A stretch of DNA of 64,000 nucleotides from Cylicocyclus nassatus (Eukaryota; Nematoda; Chromadorea; Rhabditida; Strongylidae). Position numbers and translations under genes: made by a program. Positions 20,930 through 32,629 of this stretch are shown in pieces. The notes under the pieces are model-generated. The model saw only the letters and a program-made list of their open reading frames with translations, ran no database searches and was not told where the DNA came from. The stretch covers positions 57,891,823 to 57,955,822 of the forward strand of contig CATQJL010000112.1 in assembly GCA_958299035.1 (NCBI GenBank). The letters are read 5' to 3'. The first letter of the stretch is position 1; each line of letters begins with the position of its first letter.

Positions 20930-21948
20930 AAAGGCAGTGTCCAGACAAATTTGGGAGCATGACTTTTTTGCCTAAACTTTGATGAGACTTTGATGAGGGG
21001 ATCCTAAGGGCACTGCCCAAGGGGAGGCGCAAATTGTTTATTCACGGCTGAGAAATCCATCCCCAAACCTTTCGCGCCTGCGTCTTGACAGTAAAACGAA
21101 AATGGTTTCGCTCACATTCTGTTCGTGCTGAAACCATCCTAGATCATTCGTGGAGTTGGAACGGATTTTTCAATCGTGAGTGAAATATATGCGTTGCCGC
21201 GGCCAGCACCTAATTTAGGAACCCCTCTTCACTTTCCAGGTGAAAATCCATAGGCCCAGATTTGCCCGGGTACTGCCATAAGGCCTGCGCTATACTCGAT
21301 CCACTTGATCGGCTTGATCCATTTCGTCCACTTCGTTATTAAAGGCGGCAAAATGGACCCTTCTCGAATTTTGGTGGATTTACGTAGTAGACCCCCAAGT
21401 ACATTGTAGCTCAAACCCCACCTCCCAATTCATGCTAAGTCCTGAAAAATGCGCTTCAAAACTCCACCAGCCCCGCCCACTTGCATTTTTCAGCGAATTT
21501 TTCAGGACTTAGCACATGAATTGGGAGGTGGGGTTTGGGCTACAATGTACATGGAGGATCCGCTTCCTAAATTCATCAAAAAAGAGGTCCATTCCCCAAC
21601 CCACTTGCTAGTGGCCCCACTAATTTGACTAATAGCGAAGCGGACGAAGTGGATCAAGCGGACCATTGGGTCAATTATGGCGTGTGTCGATTGCCCAATA
21701 GCGAAGCGAATGTCCACTTAATCAACTCCATTAACTTTGCTTGTGGCCATTTCACTAATTTGACTGATAGCGAAGTGAATCAGGTGAATCAAGCGGATCA
21801 ACTGGATCGATTAGGCATGTGTATAAGTTAGCTCATAAGTTAGTGTTGCTTCAGATCCGTTTTCTGCCTCAAGTCTACTGTTTCTTCAAGTTATGTAGTA
21901 GGAGCATGATGAATAATTATACAAACGACTAGAAGTAGATATACTTAC

Positions 21949-22170
21949 TTCGCGGTGGTGTCATCGGTTCTGTCGTACTAACTTCGCTGTTAGTCGTGGT
22001 TATACTGCTAGGAATAGTAGTTTCTGTAGTGGTGGTAGTAGTTGTTGTAGAAGTTGGAGTCGTAGTTTCGGTGGTGGTGGTTGTTGTGGTGGTTGGAGTC
22101 GTAGTTTCGGTGGTAGTGGTTGTTGTAGTGGTTGAAGTCGTGGTTTGAGCTGTTCCACGTATTTGTATTC
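21949..22170 (-). CDS. Exon 10: Thr-rich mucin-like linker, 74 codons
   Basis: A 222-bp exon in phase 1-1. The acceptor is CTACAG and the donor GTAAGT. It encodes IQIRGTAQ, about three ETTTPTTTTTTTT-type units, then a tail with SEVSTTEPMTPP. The unspliced frame across the intron seems shifted by one base relative to 3331-3753, but the indel lies inside the 56-bp intron and disappears on splicing. Paralogue of exon 23 with about half as many units. Confidence 0.8.
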
Positions 22171-22226
22171 CTGTAGCGTTGTATCTATCAGTTCAGTAGT
22201 ATTGGTGGAAGAGAAATAAGCTATAC

Positions 22227-22315
22227 CTGGGCATTCCTCTCGACACTTGCTTTTGCTTGTGAAAAAAGAAACCCCTGCGGAATTTCTATAACCGTAGTAC
22301 TTGCATGTGAAGATT
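22227..22315 (-). CDS. Exon 9: second half of four-Cys domain 6
   Basis: An 89-bp exon, phase 2 to phase 1, with acceptor GCTTTAG and donor GTATAG. Encodes the same peptide as 3811-3899 (IFTCKYYGYRN..., ending CREECP), C-x19-C-x3-C, Kunitz-like in its last half. Confidence 0.8.
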
Positions 22316-22432
22316 CTAAAGCAAATTGTTTGGGATTCAATGCAGAAGTATCCATATGTTTGGTGCGAATCGATTGATGATGTGCAGTTCGTGATTGACA
22401 TCCGAACTTATTCAAAACTAATGTACACTCAC

Positions 22433-22481
22433 TGTGTCCCTGCCGAAAACTCTCCGGGTTGCTTGGCGCAAAATTCTTTTT
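22433..22481 (-). CDS. Exon 8: first half of four-Cys domain 6
   Basis: A 49-bp exon, phase 1 to phase 2, with acceptor TTTCAG and donor GTGAGT. Encodes KEFCAKQPGEFSAGT. Separated from exon 9 by a 117-bp intron, the same length as in block A. Confidence 0.78.
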
Positions 22482-23258
22482 CTGAAATTGAAGCCAGTTT
22501 AGAAATAAATTAGAAAAGAATAAATTGGATTTCTGTGTATAATTTATTTTACCAACAAAGACAATTTGTTGCTGAATATAAAATCTTTCAAAGTTCTTCA
22601 TCGCCTTCAAGCGTGACTTTGCGCCAAACTGCATTATGCATGTGTAGGAACTTCTGGCAGCAGCTGTTGCTTCACAATCTTTGAATCAAACTTCTCAAAC
22701 TGCACTCGAGGTATCCGAAATTTTTTCAAGTTTGACTTTACACCAAAACAATATATACTTTCCAATTCTAAACAGATTGCAGGCGTCATTTGATAGAGCA
22801 AGATAAGCTCTAAAAGATAGTGTTGTAAATGTTCGCACCAGCGTCACCTCAATTTTGCAGCAAAGAACTAACAAGTTGTGAATTCCGAAAATTGAAATCT
22901 ATATTTTTGCCCAAAATATTCAACGGTCTTCTACTCGCTCATCAACTCCCGTCAAGATTTAAAAAAAAAATCTGGACATAGAAAATTTGCTCGCAGTAGC
23001 TGCACTGCGCATCTTACAAGGAGTGCATTTTTGGCCGAAATGGTTCTAGTGATCTTTTCAGATGAAGTCGCAATCTACTGTGCTCCTCTTGACGACAAGT
23101 GTTTTTGGAAGGCGTAAGTGAACCAAAATTATTCGGAACCGCGCAAATGGTTCAAGTTTCAAGGTATTTTGAGATTTTTTCTCTATATACTCACACTTAC
23201 TATGTACTCTAGAGCCAGAGTTCGGGGAGGGGGGGGGGGGGGAGAGGGAAAAGACTAA
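22482..23258. other. Intron sequence shared with block A
   Basis: Corresponds to 4066-4784. A long G-run at about 23225-23242 differs in length from block A. No gene. Confidence 0.5.
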
Positions 23259-23965
23259 GTGCCGCATGCACTAATATTCCCTCGGGGAGGGGATCGCAGC
23301 TTCAGAAGAAAGCTTCATATCGTGAAGCTCCGGATATCTGGATTTCACGCTGTCTACCTATCCGTAAGTATTCCTACTACCCTTCACTATGAACATGTTG
23401 AACAGTAGCGAGAAGCTGTACAAACCGCATTTTCCAGCTTTTGTATGATCCCTGATGATCCCGGCGCTTTTCTTTAAAGTCATTTTTCTTTCTCCGAAGT
23501 TAACGAAAACCTTCTAAAGTTGTACTGAACATCTAACACAATACTGCTAAGCATGTTGCTGATGAGAACAAATGAGTTTTTGAAAAGTAGAATTTTTCGG
23601 TAAGCCTCAAATTTCGACCTGTGGATCATCGCAAATTTCATGTCTTCAAAACATCATTTGTTCTTAGCAGCAACATACTTAGCACTGTCGGGTTAGACAA
23701 TCTGCACAGCTCTGAAGATTCTTCGTTAACTTCGGAGAAAGAAAAACTTTGAAGAAAAGCGCCAGGGATCATCAGGGATCATACAAAAGCTGGAAAATGC
23801 GGTTCGTACAGCTTCTCGCTCCTGTTCAACATGTTCATAGTGAAGGGTAATAGGAATACTTACGGATAGGTACACAACGTGAAATCCAGGTATCTGGAGT
23901 TTCGAAATATGAAGCTTTATTTGAGCTGCGATCCCCTCCCCGCGGGGATGTTAGTGCACGCGGCC
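23259..23965. mobile_element. Foldback element, GTGCCGC/GCGGCC ends, CTAA target duplication
   Basis: Long inverted arms of about 330 bp around 23560-23640. CTAA lies on both sides (23255-23258, 23966-23969) and occurs once at the empty site in block A (4781-4784). It is related to 5479-6176 and 24626-25325 in end sequence and internal motifs (CTACCTATCCGTAAGTATTC, AAAGTTGTACTGA). It inserted after the A/B duplication, or was lost from A. Confidence 0.75.
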
Positions 23966-24625
23966 CTAAATTCATGTAGATCGTACAACCATTTCTCGTC
24001 AAGAAAACACTTATAACTCGTCGTCCAGAGGTGCCCTGCAGATACTAAAAAGAGTTCCAAAGTCAGCGTTTGATTCACACCAAAACGGTACACAGCTCAT
24101 CCGGAAAGAACATTTCGACAAAAAACACATTCTCTGCGTCATTAAACAGCCATTTTGAACCCTGCTCACGTAGCACCAAAGGTCCCGTAACCCTACAGTA
24201 ATAAAGAGTGATTGATGATCCGGTTAATACTTAAATCTAACAATAAGTTAAAACAAAATGATACTCTAAGCTTGGCGAAAGACATGAAAGCAAGAGAATT
24301 ATTAACGATCAAACAGCATTCACACCTTTTTAGGACAACGGAACCTGTATAACAGTGATGCAAAGAAGTTTGCACAATTTCCAAGTTTTTTCTCGTCTTT
24401 TATTCAACCGAAAATTGTTATTGGTTGCCTCAAAGGCACTGTCCAAGTTGGTGATCATTTCTTGCCTTTCTCGAGCATTTTCATGGTTCTGATCTCTGAT
24501 ATGGAGTTCGGAAAACATCAAATTGAAAAGCACCGTTTTGTAGCCTTTTTTTCGAAAACGGATACAAGTGCTCCAAAGTTTGCACCGTGGCAAAATAGAT
24601 CCCCGCCGAACAAAACAGGGACAAA
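23966..24625. other. Intron sequence shared with block A
   Basis: Corresponds to 4785-5478 with small indels, for example around 24585-24600 against 5440-5455. No gene. Confidence 0.5.
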
Positions 24626-25325
24626 GGCTGCATTAACATCCCTGCCGAGGAGGGGATTGCAGCTCAAAAAAAGCTTTATATTTGAAATTCCAAGTATTTG
24701 GATTTTAAGCGTCTTATCTATGCGCAAATATCTCCACCATCTTTTACATGGGCATATTGAACAAGAGCAAAAAGTAGTACATAGCATTTTCCAGCTTTTT
24801 GTGTGATCCCCTGGCATCCCCGACGGCCGACCTTTTCTTCAAGCCATTCTTTTTTCTTCAAAGTTAACGAAAATCTTTCAAAGTTGTACTGATTATCTAC
24901 CAACAGTGCTAAACATAATGTTGGTGAGAAAATGAGAACAAATTAATTTTGAGCACATCAATTTTTCTATAAACCCTAACTTTCGTCCTGTGGTTCATCG
25001 CAAATTCCAATGCATCATGTTCTTGACAGCAACAGCTTAGCACTGTTGGTTAGGTAATCAGAACAACTTTGGGCGTTTTCATTGCATTCGAAGAAAGAAA
25101 AACGACTTTAAGGGAACGGTCGGCCGCCGGGATCATCAGAGGATCATACAATGCTGGAAATTGCGACTTGTACAGGTTCTTGCTCTTATTCAATATGTTC
25201 ATAGTGAAAATGAGGGGAATGCTTACGGATAGGTAGACAGCGTGAAATTCAGATATCTGGAGCTTTATTGAAGCTTTCTTCCAAGCGGCTATCCCTCCCC
25301 GGTGGAGATGTCAATGCATGCGGTC
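24626..25325. mobile_element. Foldback element, block B copy of 5479-6176
   Basis: Same ends (GGCTGCATTAACATCC; inverted end now GCGGTC through one substitution) and flanking CAAA as in block A. Shared between the blocks, so older than the duplication. Confidence 0.7.
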
Positions 25326-26063
25326 CAAAGTGGCAGAATTGCTTTCCTACTTGTTTACCGCATGACAAGGAGAAATAGCTGAATGGAGGCACAGGGGTTA
25401 GTTCATCGATAGAGACTTGGCCGGGGAACGTTGAACCTGGGAATACCTCTTAGGACAGCGTCCAGGCAAAAGTGGGGGAGGGAGGGGGATGGGGTGATAG
25501 TAGCTTTTCACGTAGTACGGTAGTATGCTAAGCAACTAAGCATAAGATATCACCCGAAGCAATCTCATGATTTGACATATGAAGCGGAAAAATCACTTTG
25601 AAAGTGGTCCTCCGCCTGCCTTGTTCCTCCGCCTGCCCACTTTCACCTTTAATCTGCAGAGTATATCCGTCTGCGATACATATATTCAAATAGCCCGCAA
25701 AAAACTAGAGTCAAAATACTGGTTGTTCGTCAAGATAAGGTTTTTTTAAGCGGGGATTCTAGAATTTCAGGTAATTTGAGATCTAGATATGATATCAAGA
25801 CCAAATAACTCGAGAGCAACAAAAAGGTACGAATTGAAAATTTTCCCGTACTGACTGCAAAAACATAGAACATGCATTCTTCACTCTCCAAAACTTTCCT
25901 TGGTATTTGGATGGCCGAAAAATAAGCAACTGAGAGTGACAAAAGATAGTGACTTTGAGGCAAATGTGTTTTTCTTTACCGCTGTGTTGATTTGAGTTTG
26001 ACTTGCTAACTCTACCTTGACAATCCGTATTTTTTACGCCAAAATGTTAGAATCTTGACGTAC
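25326..26063. other. Intron sequence, block B copy
   Basis: Nearly identical to 6177-6915; no gene. The G-run is shorter than in block A. Confidence 0.5.
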
Positions 26064-26189
26064 CACTGCATTCGTCTTCACATTTGCTTCGATTCCGGAC
26101 ATCGTAACTGATGCTCCTGTTGCTTTCCCGCACGCAGACAAACCTGTCTTCATTGTTAACAAGATCGAGTCGGCAGAGTTCTGGACGAC
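26064..26189 (-). CDS. Exon 7: four-Cys domain 5 (unsplit type)
   Basis: A 126-bp exon in phase 1-1, identical by eye to 6916-7041: acceptor CACTTAAG, donor GTACGT, RPELCRLDLVNNEDRFVC... ending KCEDECS. About 730 bp of flanking DNA on its left and several hundred on its right are also nearly identical, so identity reflects recent duplication or gene conversion rather than selection alone. Confidence 0.8.
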
Positions 26190-27052
26190 CTTAAGTGAAA
26201 CGATGAAGGGAACATGTTGTTTTCTAAACAAGACGTTTCATGTGAGCGATTGCACAGTTGTTTCTAGCAGCTTTCAGTAAAGTAGGCCCTGCCCCAAGAA
26301 GTCTTGCTCAAAGAACATTCTGTTTTTCTTGATCTTTCTGAAAAAACCGATTCTTTCAGCCTTACGTTGACGTGCAAAGCGATTTCCCACAAATGGCACA
26401 AAATAGGCATGAAAAACCTTTTTTCTGTGAAAAAATGAGCAATCAGCGAACAAGGTTTCTCTACGCCTTCTGAAAAGTTTTGATTTGGAAAGGTGAGAAC
26501 TTGGATTGAGTAAGATTTACATCATGATAAGTACATTTCTATGAGCATATCACCCTTTCTCAAAGACGTACGCATTTTGCTGCAAATCAAGCGAAGAGGG
26601 AGAAAGTGATGGGAGACTGCAAATGGAACCTATGAAACAACCTAAAGCTCTTTAAGATTAAGTAAATAGCTATATTCTGTTACGTCTTTACACAACGCTA
26701 CTGATGCACACATGTTATGATATCGGCCATCTTGTGATTTTGAGCTTCCGTTGCTAATGAGGTTCCTTAGTTGATTTTAATAGTATCTTACTCCAAAAAG
26801 AAATAATTTTGACATTTTTGCAAGCTCTAGGAAACGAATTTGCACAAAGTTATCGTATGCATACGAAAATAGTGAGTTGTAAAATGTGATTGAATACTAC
26901 TTTTATAAAGCTTTTTTAAGATGAGAAATTAAAAACAGAGGATATGGGAGGGTTGATTGGTTAATTAGATTATTCAAAGGTTGGCAGTTCAATAATTTCA
27001 CTCTGAAAAAAAGATGAAGTAAAAATGTTGGAAAGAGTAAGATATTCTCTAC
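26190..27052. other. Intron sequence, block B copy
   Basis: Matches 7042-7907 with a modest number of substitutions after about 26600. No gene. Confidence 0.5.
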
Positions 27053-27328
27053 CTCTGCAATGACGCTCGCACGTAGGCACCCTTGGGAAGTGCTTGCCAT
27101 CGCGCTTGCAGGCATATCTCGTCGAGTTGTCCTTCTTCGCATTCATCTTTTTGCAAAGTACCAGTACTTCATCATCAATGACATTTGCTTCGGTGGTGGT
27201 ACTTGTCGCTTCACTGCTGGAACTTGCTTCGCTAGCAGCGCTTGCATCAGAAGATGATGCTGCCGTAGTGGAAGTTGGCGATGTGACTGTGGTTGTCGTT
27301 GATAAAGGCCTTCCAAATTTTTGTATTT
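27053..27328 (-). CDS. Exon 6: Ser/Thr-rich linker plus four-Cys domain 4
   Basis: A 276-bp exon in phase 1-1 with acceptor CTACAG and donor GTAGAG. It encodes IQKFGRPLSTTTTVTSPTST, a Ser/Ala/Thr run, then the domain with RYACKRDGK and CERHCR (C-x14-C-x12-C-x3-C). Compared with exon 19 the start of the linker has diverged, while the domain appears unchanged. Confidence 0.78.
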
Positions 27329-27384
27329 CTGTAGTGTTGTACTAGTCAGTTTACAAGTATTGGTAGAAGAGATATAAATTATAC

Positions 27385-27473
27385 TTGGGCAATCCTTTCG
27401 ACATTCGTCTTCGTTCATGAAAAAATAACTCGCTTGCCAATTCTTTTGACCGTAGTAGTTGCATATGAAGATT
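27385..27473 (-). CDS. Exon 5: second half of four-Cys domain 3
   Basis: An 89-bp exon, phase 2 to phase 1, with acceptor ATGCTTTAG and donor GTATAA (weak). It encodes IFICNYYGQKNWQASYFFMN then EDECRKDCP. It differs at many residues from exon 18 while keeping all cysteines and the aromatic-Y-G motif, which points to maintained coding function. Confidence 0.74.
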
Positions 27474-27567
27474 CTAAAGCATATCCATGGTTTTAGTGCA
27501 AATTTCCATTAACGACATGCAGTGCGTGATTAAGGTGCAAACTCATAGCAGATTAGTGCATACTCAC

Positions 27568-27610
27568 AATTTCGAAGACTTTCCGGGTGATTTAACGCAA
27601 AATTCCTTCT
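27568..27610 (-). CDS. Exon 4: first half of four-Cys domain 3
   Basis: A 43-bp exon, phase 1 to phase 2, with acceptor CAATTCCAG and donor GTGAGTATG. Encodes KEFCVKSPGKSSK. Its 94-bp intron lacks the region that in blocks 4 and 22 kb could be read as a continuous frame, which is good evidence that this intron is real in all copies. Confidence 0.73.
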
Positions 27611-28325
27611 CTGGAATTGAAGCGATTAACAAAGGAGTTGATTTTCCATGTATAATTTATTTCAAGAATTAAGGCATCTCTTAATACAAGATAAATCGTT
27701 TGAAACATTTTTGGCTTAATAGGAAAATACGCGAAATCTTCGTTATGCCTGCAAAGAAACTTTCAAGCCGTATACTGCTGTCTCTTTATCTTTTGTATGA
27801 TTCTTACATATGCAATTGTCTGTGGTATTGTGAGTGTATATTAGGTTATACTGGGTTTAGTAGATTCTATTAGTTCAATTGTATAAGCGACGAAGTGTCG
27901 ACCATTTGCTTATGCCCCTTAAATTTCAATGTCATTCATTCGTCTCCTGCTAACATAATGATCCGCCTTTAACTCACTTTCACAAAACAGAGCATTCACT
28001 TTCTATTTATTATAGGAATACGGTAAGTTTTATAAAGTTTTGCCATTTTTGATTTCTCTCACCGTTGGCAGCGCCTAATATGCAGAATGTCTTTTTGTGC
28101 AGGGGTCGGCACCTGTCACACTAGTAAATTGTAATGCGACTTGTCCTTAACTTGTGAATTTGCAAGAAAAAAATTACGATAATCCTATGCATGTTCACGA
28201 GAAGAAGCAGAAGAAAGAAAACAAAAACTGAAAAACAGTAAAAATCAAAAAATTGGGCTCCTTTTGTATGCACCATCTACGTTTTAGTGTACATGATTGC
28301 GCTTGGAGAAGCATTGCACCACCAT

Positions 28326-29269
28326 TCATCCTTACCATAATATACACTTGATCCTTCCAAGCGCGACGGCAGAGTTTTCTGCGTCCCTCCTATCCTTAAC
28401 CGAATGCATGCAGGAGGGTCCGGTTGCTGAAGGATTCCAAAAAAAGGAATGTGAAAATATAACGGCGCTCAATGATGATGGGAGGAGAGGCCAGTAGCCA
28501 TTATGTCAGCGAGAGATTTGCTTGCACTACGGGTCCCGAGGCGGAGCGGAGATTTTTCACTTTTGAGGTAAGCGGCTAAAAATTGGCTTAGGGGTGTATG
28601 TGTACATGCTGATCACAAAACCATTAAGATTTCAGAAGCATCGATTACCTATCGACCACCTTTATCGATTTTGATGCTGCACTTGCTGTGTGTTGAAATA
28701 GCGATGTGCCATGGCAGCTGAAAGGTTCTGTACGGAATCGCTCCAGCTATCGATCTCACTTTCGTTGATTCCACTCGCAATACGAGCTTGCAGTTTTGAC
28801 ATCACTTAACAGCTTTCTGTCACCCTCATTCTACACATATCGTCTGTTTAACCTCCTTCTGGAAATTTCATATTCCTTTCACACACAAGTTCTAGGAGAA
28901 CTATGGAAAACTCTTTCGAAGCTTGGGGTAAAATTTGTGAAAAAATGAGCATTCCTGGAATTGTGTTCTTGAAGTGGGGGGGGGGGAGGGAGGGAGGGGT
29001 TAGATTTGGGAAAGAACAATTACAGAACAAGAACAATTCATAACATATGAAGTATTTAATGAGAACCTCACTTTCGCTTTTTGGACTGCAACGTAGGAAC
29101 TTCAGTAACGCACGAAAACAGCTTAGCACCTCTAAGGCAAAACGCTTTGACGCAAAATATCTTTCGCAACTAATTTGTGTAATTTTATGGGTCGCTAATT
29201 AGAACAACTAATTTTCATGAATGTAGGATATTTAAGCAAAATCTAACTTTCGCATTCAAAACAGCAGCG
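28326..29269. other. Left shoulder of the insertion, no gene
   Basis: No exon or clear element ends. A G-run with AGGG repeats lies at 28977-28998. Confidence 0.4.
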
Positions 29270-31164
29270 TGGAAACATCAGCCTCGCGGGGAAGCCAGTA
29301 GAACCACTGAGTTAATGCGTCAGGAACTTTTTCTCAAAAATTCCAAGCTTTCACAGACAGATTTTCGAAATCTGCCGAAGGTTCATTCAGAATTCTGACA
29401 GTTCAGACATCAACAAAATCCTACTTCTGCCCTTAAAATAGAAAAGAGGCAGGATGAACATGGCCTCGTTAAGAGAAAACCTAATGCGGCACGAATTTTT
29501 TCTATAGAATCGCAAGGTTTCATAGACAAGTGAACAATTGTCGAGTACTCCCAGGTTTTTCCAATGAGAAAATCCTACTTTTGTTCACAATAACAGAGCA
29601 GTGCGAACGTGGTCTCTCTGGCAGAAAGGACCACGGACTTAATGCGGCACAAACTTTTCCTTAGGGGATCCAAGGTTTCAAGACAATTGAAAAAACAATT
29701 TGTCAAACGCTTTTAGGTTTTTCTCATTGAAGACTTCTCACTCCTGCCCATAAACAAAAGAGGGGGCGAACATGGTCCCGCTGTCAAAAATAGACCAGGG
29801 CCTCTGTGGGCGCGAAATTCTTCATAGGATTTCCAGGCTTTATGGACGAAAATTGAAATTTGTCGAAAGAACTTTTGGTTTTCTTTTCACTAAGGAATTC
29901 TTACTTCTGCCCGAGGAGAAAGGAGGGGGCGAACCTGGTCCCGCTGGCAAAGATAGACCAGAGCCTGTATGGACGCGACATTCTTCTTAGGAGTTCCAAG
30001 TTTTACAAATGAAATTTGAAATTTGTCGAAGGAATTTTCGGTTTTTCTTTTACTGAGGAATTCTTACTACTGACCATAAAGAAAGGAGGGGGCGAACCTG
30101 GTCCCGCTGGCAAAGATAGACCAGGGCCTTTATGGACGCGACATTCTTCTTAGGAGTTCCAAGTTTTACAAATGAAAAATTTGTCGAAAGAATTTCGGTT
30201 TTTTTCACTGATGAATTCTTAGGAATTCTTACTCCTGCCCATAAACAAAAGAGGGGGCGAACATGGTTCCGCTGGCTAAAATAGACCAGAGTCTTTACGG
30301 GCGCGAAATTCTTCTCAAGAGTTCCAAGTTTTACAGACGAAATTTCACATTTGTCGAAGGAACTTTTGGTTTTCTATTCACTGAGGAGTTCTTAGGAATT
30401 CTTACTTCTGCCCAAAAAGAAAGGAGGGGGCGAACCTGGTCCCGCTGGCTAAAATAGGAGAGGGAGTTTATGGGCGCGATATTCTTTTTAGGAGTTTCAA
30501 GTTATACAGACGAAATTTCAAACTTGTCGAAGGAATTTTCAGTTCTTTTTTCCACTGAGGAATTCTTACTTCTGCCCAAAAAGAAAGGAGGGGGCGAACC
30601 TGGTCCCGCTGGCAAAAATAGACCAGAGCTTTTATGGGCGCGAAATTTTTCTAAGGAGTTCCAAGTTTTACAGACGAAATTTCAAATTTGTCGAAGAAAT
30701 TTTCGGTTTTTCTTTTACTGAGAATTCTTACTACTGACCACAAAGAAAGGAGGGGGCTAACATGGTCCCGCTGGCTAAAATAGACCAGGGCCTTTATGGG
30801 CGCGAAATTCTTCTTAGGATTTCCAAGTTTTATGAACAAATTACAATTCGTCGAAAGAAACTTATGGTTTTCTTTTCACTGGGGAATTCTCACTTCTGCC
30901 CATAAAGAAAGGAGGGGGCGAACATGGTCCCGCTGGCTAAAATAGGAAACGGACTTTGTGGGCGCGAAATACTTCTTAGGATTTCCAAGTTTTATGGACA
31001 AATTACAATTTGTCGAAAGAAACTTATGGTTTTCTTTTCACTGGGGAATTCTCACTTCTGCCCATAAAGAAAGGAGGGGGCTAACATGGTCCCGCTGGCT
31101 AAAATAGGAGACGGACTTTATGGGCGCGAAATTCTTCTTAGGATTTCCAAGTTTTATGGACAAA

Positions 31165-32131
31165 CTAGCTGGCTTACCCGGCTCCGCCGTATCCGGACCA
31201 AACTTGGCACACATACACTTCGGGCCCCGGCGGGTGTCACAGTCCACTTTTCGTTATCGATCGATGTCGATTTTACCGATTTTTATCGATTTTTTGCAGA
31301 GTTCACCTACAGGGCTAGGAGTTGGCACAGGGGGGGAATTGAGCATGGGGATTCCAAATACAATATTAGTTTTCAGAATTATCGATTACTTTTATTGATT
31401 TTATCGATTTTTTGTAAATTTTGACATGCGAGGCTGGGATTTTGCACAGGGGGGTAATCGAGCATGCTGATTACGAACACAATATTTGTTTTCAGGATCG
31501 TCCATTACTTTTATCGATTTTATCGATTATTTTTGTAAAGTTTGACCTGCGGGGCTGGGAGTTTGCACAGGGGGGGTAATCGAGCATGCAGATTACGAAT
31601 ACAATATTAGTTTTCAAGATCGTCCATTACTTTTATCGATTTTATCGATTTTTTGAAAATTTGAGCTAGGGGGCTGGAATTTGGCACAGGGGTGTAATCG
31701 AGCATGCTGATCACCCCCCTTGGGGATGATCAGCATGCTCGATTACCCCCCCCCCCTGTGCCAACTCCCGGCCCCGTAGCTCAAACTTTGCAAAAAAATC
31801 GATAAAATCGATAAAAGTAATTGATAATCCTGAAAACCAATATAGTATTCGTAATCTGCATGCTCGATTACCCCCCTGTGCCAACTCCCAGCCCCGTAGG
31901 TGAACTCAGCAAAAAAATCGATAAAAATCGATAAAATCGATATCGATCGATGACGAAAAGTAGCCTATGACACCCGCCGGGGCCCGAAGTGTATGTGTGC
32001 CAAGTTTGGTCCGGATCGGTTCAGAAATGGAATTTTCTATTCGGAACATACGTACATACATACATACATACATACAGACAGACAGACAGACAGACATACA
32101 GACAAACAGACATTCAGCTTTATATATAAGA
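31165..32131 (-). mobile_element. Complete Helitron inserted in an array unit
   Basis: On the minus strand it starts TCTTATATATAAAGCTGAAT at 32131 and ends ...AAGCCAGCTAG at 31165, after a GC-rich segment that here lacks the full hairpin right arm. The array sequence GACAAA|TTACAATTCG is split exactly between A and T; intact units at 30835-30850 and 30997-31010 show the empty site. The interior holds about 115-bp minisatellite units (ATCGATTTT..., GGCACAGGGGGG, CGAGCATGCTGAT). No Rep/helicase frame. Confidence 0.85.
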
Positions 32132-32354
32132 TTACAATTCGTCGAAAGAAACTTATGGTTTTCCTTTCACTGGGGAATTCTCACTTCTGCCCATAAAGAA
32201 AGGAGGGGGCGAACATGGTCCCGCTGGCTAAAATAGGAAACGGACTTTGTGGGCGCGAAATTTTTCTTAGAAGTTCCAAGTTTTACAGACGAAATTTCAA
32301 ACCTGTCGAAAGAGTTTTCGGTTTTTTTACGGAGGAATTCTTAGGAATTCTTAC

Positions 32355-32629
32355 CAGAGCTCGGCATAGGTGGCTTACAAGCAAGCTGGATATCGTTTTT
32401 GGGACGAAAAAAAGGGGGTTTCGTTTTTGTGAGCGAAGACATACGGAAAATTGACGGCGGCGACCTTTTTTTTTAGTCGACGTTTCGTTTTTTTGGGGAT
32501 TTTCGGGAATTTTTCAGGTTTTTAGAAGAAATTTGGTTCAGGGTCAAAGGGGACTTCGTAAAAATTCCCAAAAGTCAAGGGGGACTTCGTTTTTTCCATT
32601 TTCATCTAGCCACCTTGTGCCGAGCTTTG
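32355..32629. mobile_element. hAT-type MITE in the array, 8-bp duplication ATTCTTAC
   Basis: The ends CAGAGCTCGGCATAGGTGGC and, inverted, CAAAGCTCGGCACAAGGTGG form about 22-bp TIRs. ATTCTTAC (32347-32354 and 32630-32637) is a duplicated piece of the array unit. An 8-bp duplication with CA...TG ends fits hAT. A similar 5' end (CAGGGCTCGGTACAAGGTGG) occurs alone at 38689. Confidence 0.75.

Larger units (their letters stand above)
21030..28325. repeat. Segmental duplication block B, left part
   Basis: Direct counterpart of block A from about 1930 to 10178. It starts near CGGCTGAGAAATCC (21041; 1937 in A). It holds exons 4-10. It carries its own foldback insertion (23259-23965) and lacks three insertions present in A. 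Alignment breaks at CACCACCAT (28325) and resumes at 39858. Confidence 0.9.

Noticed and set aside
22000..22401. Apparent frameshift in the 22-kb copy relative to the 3.3-kb copy
   Set aside because: The one-base difference lies in the short intron between the half-domain exon and the linker; both copies are in frame after splicing at CTACAG.
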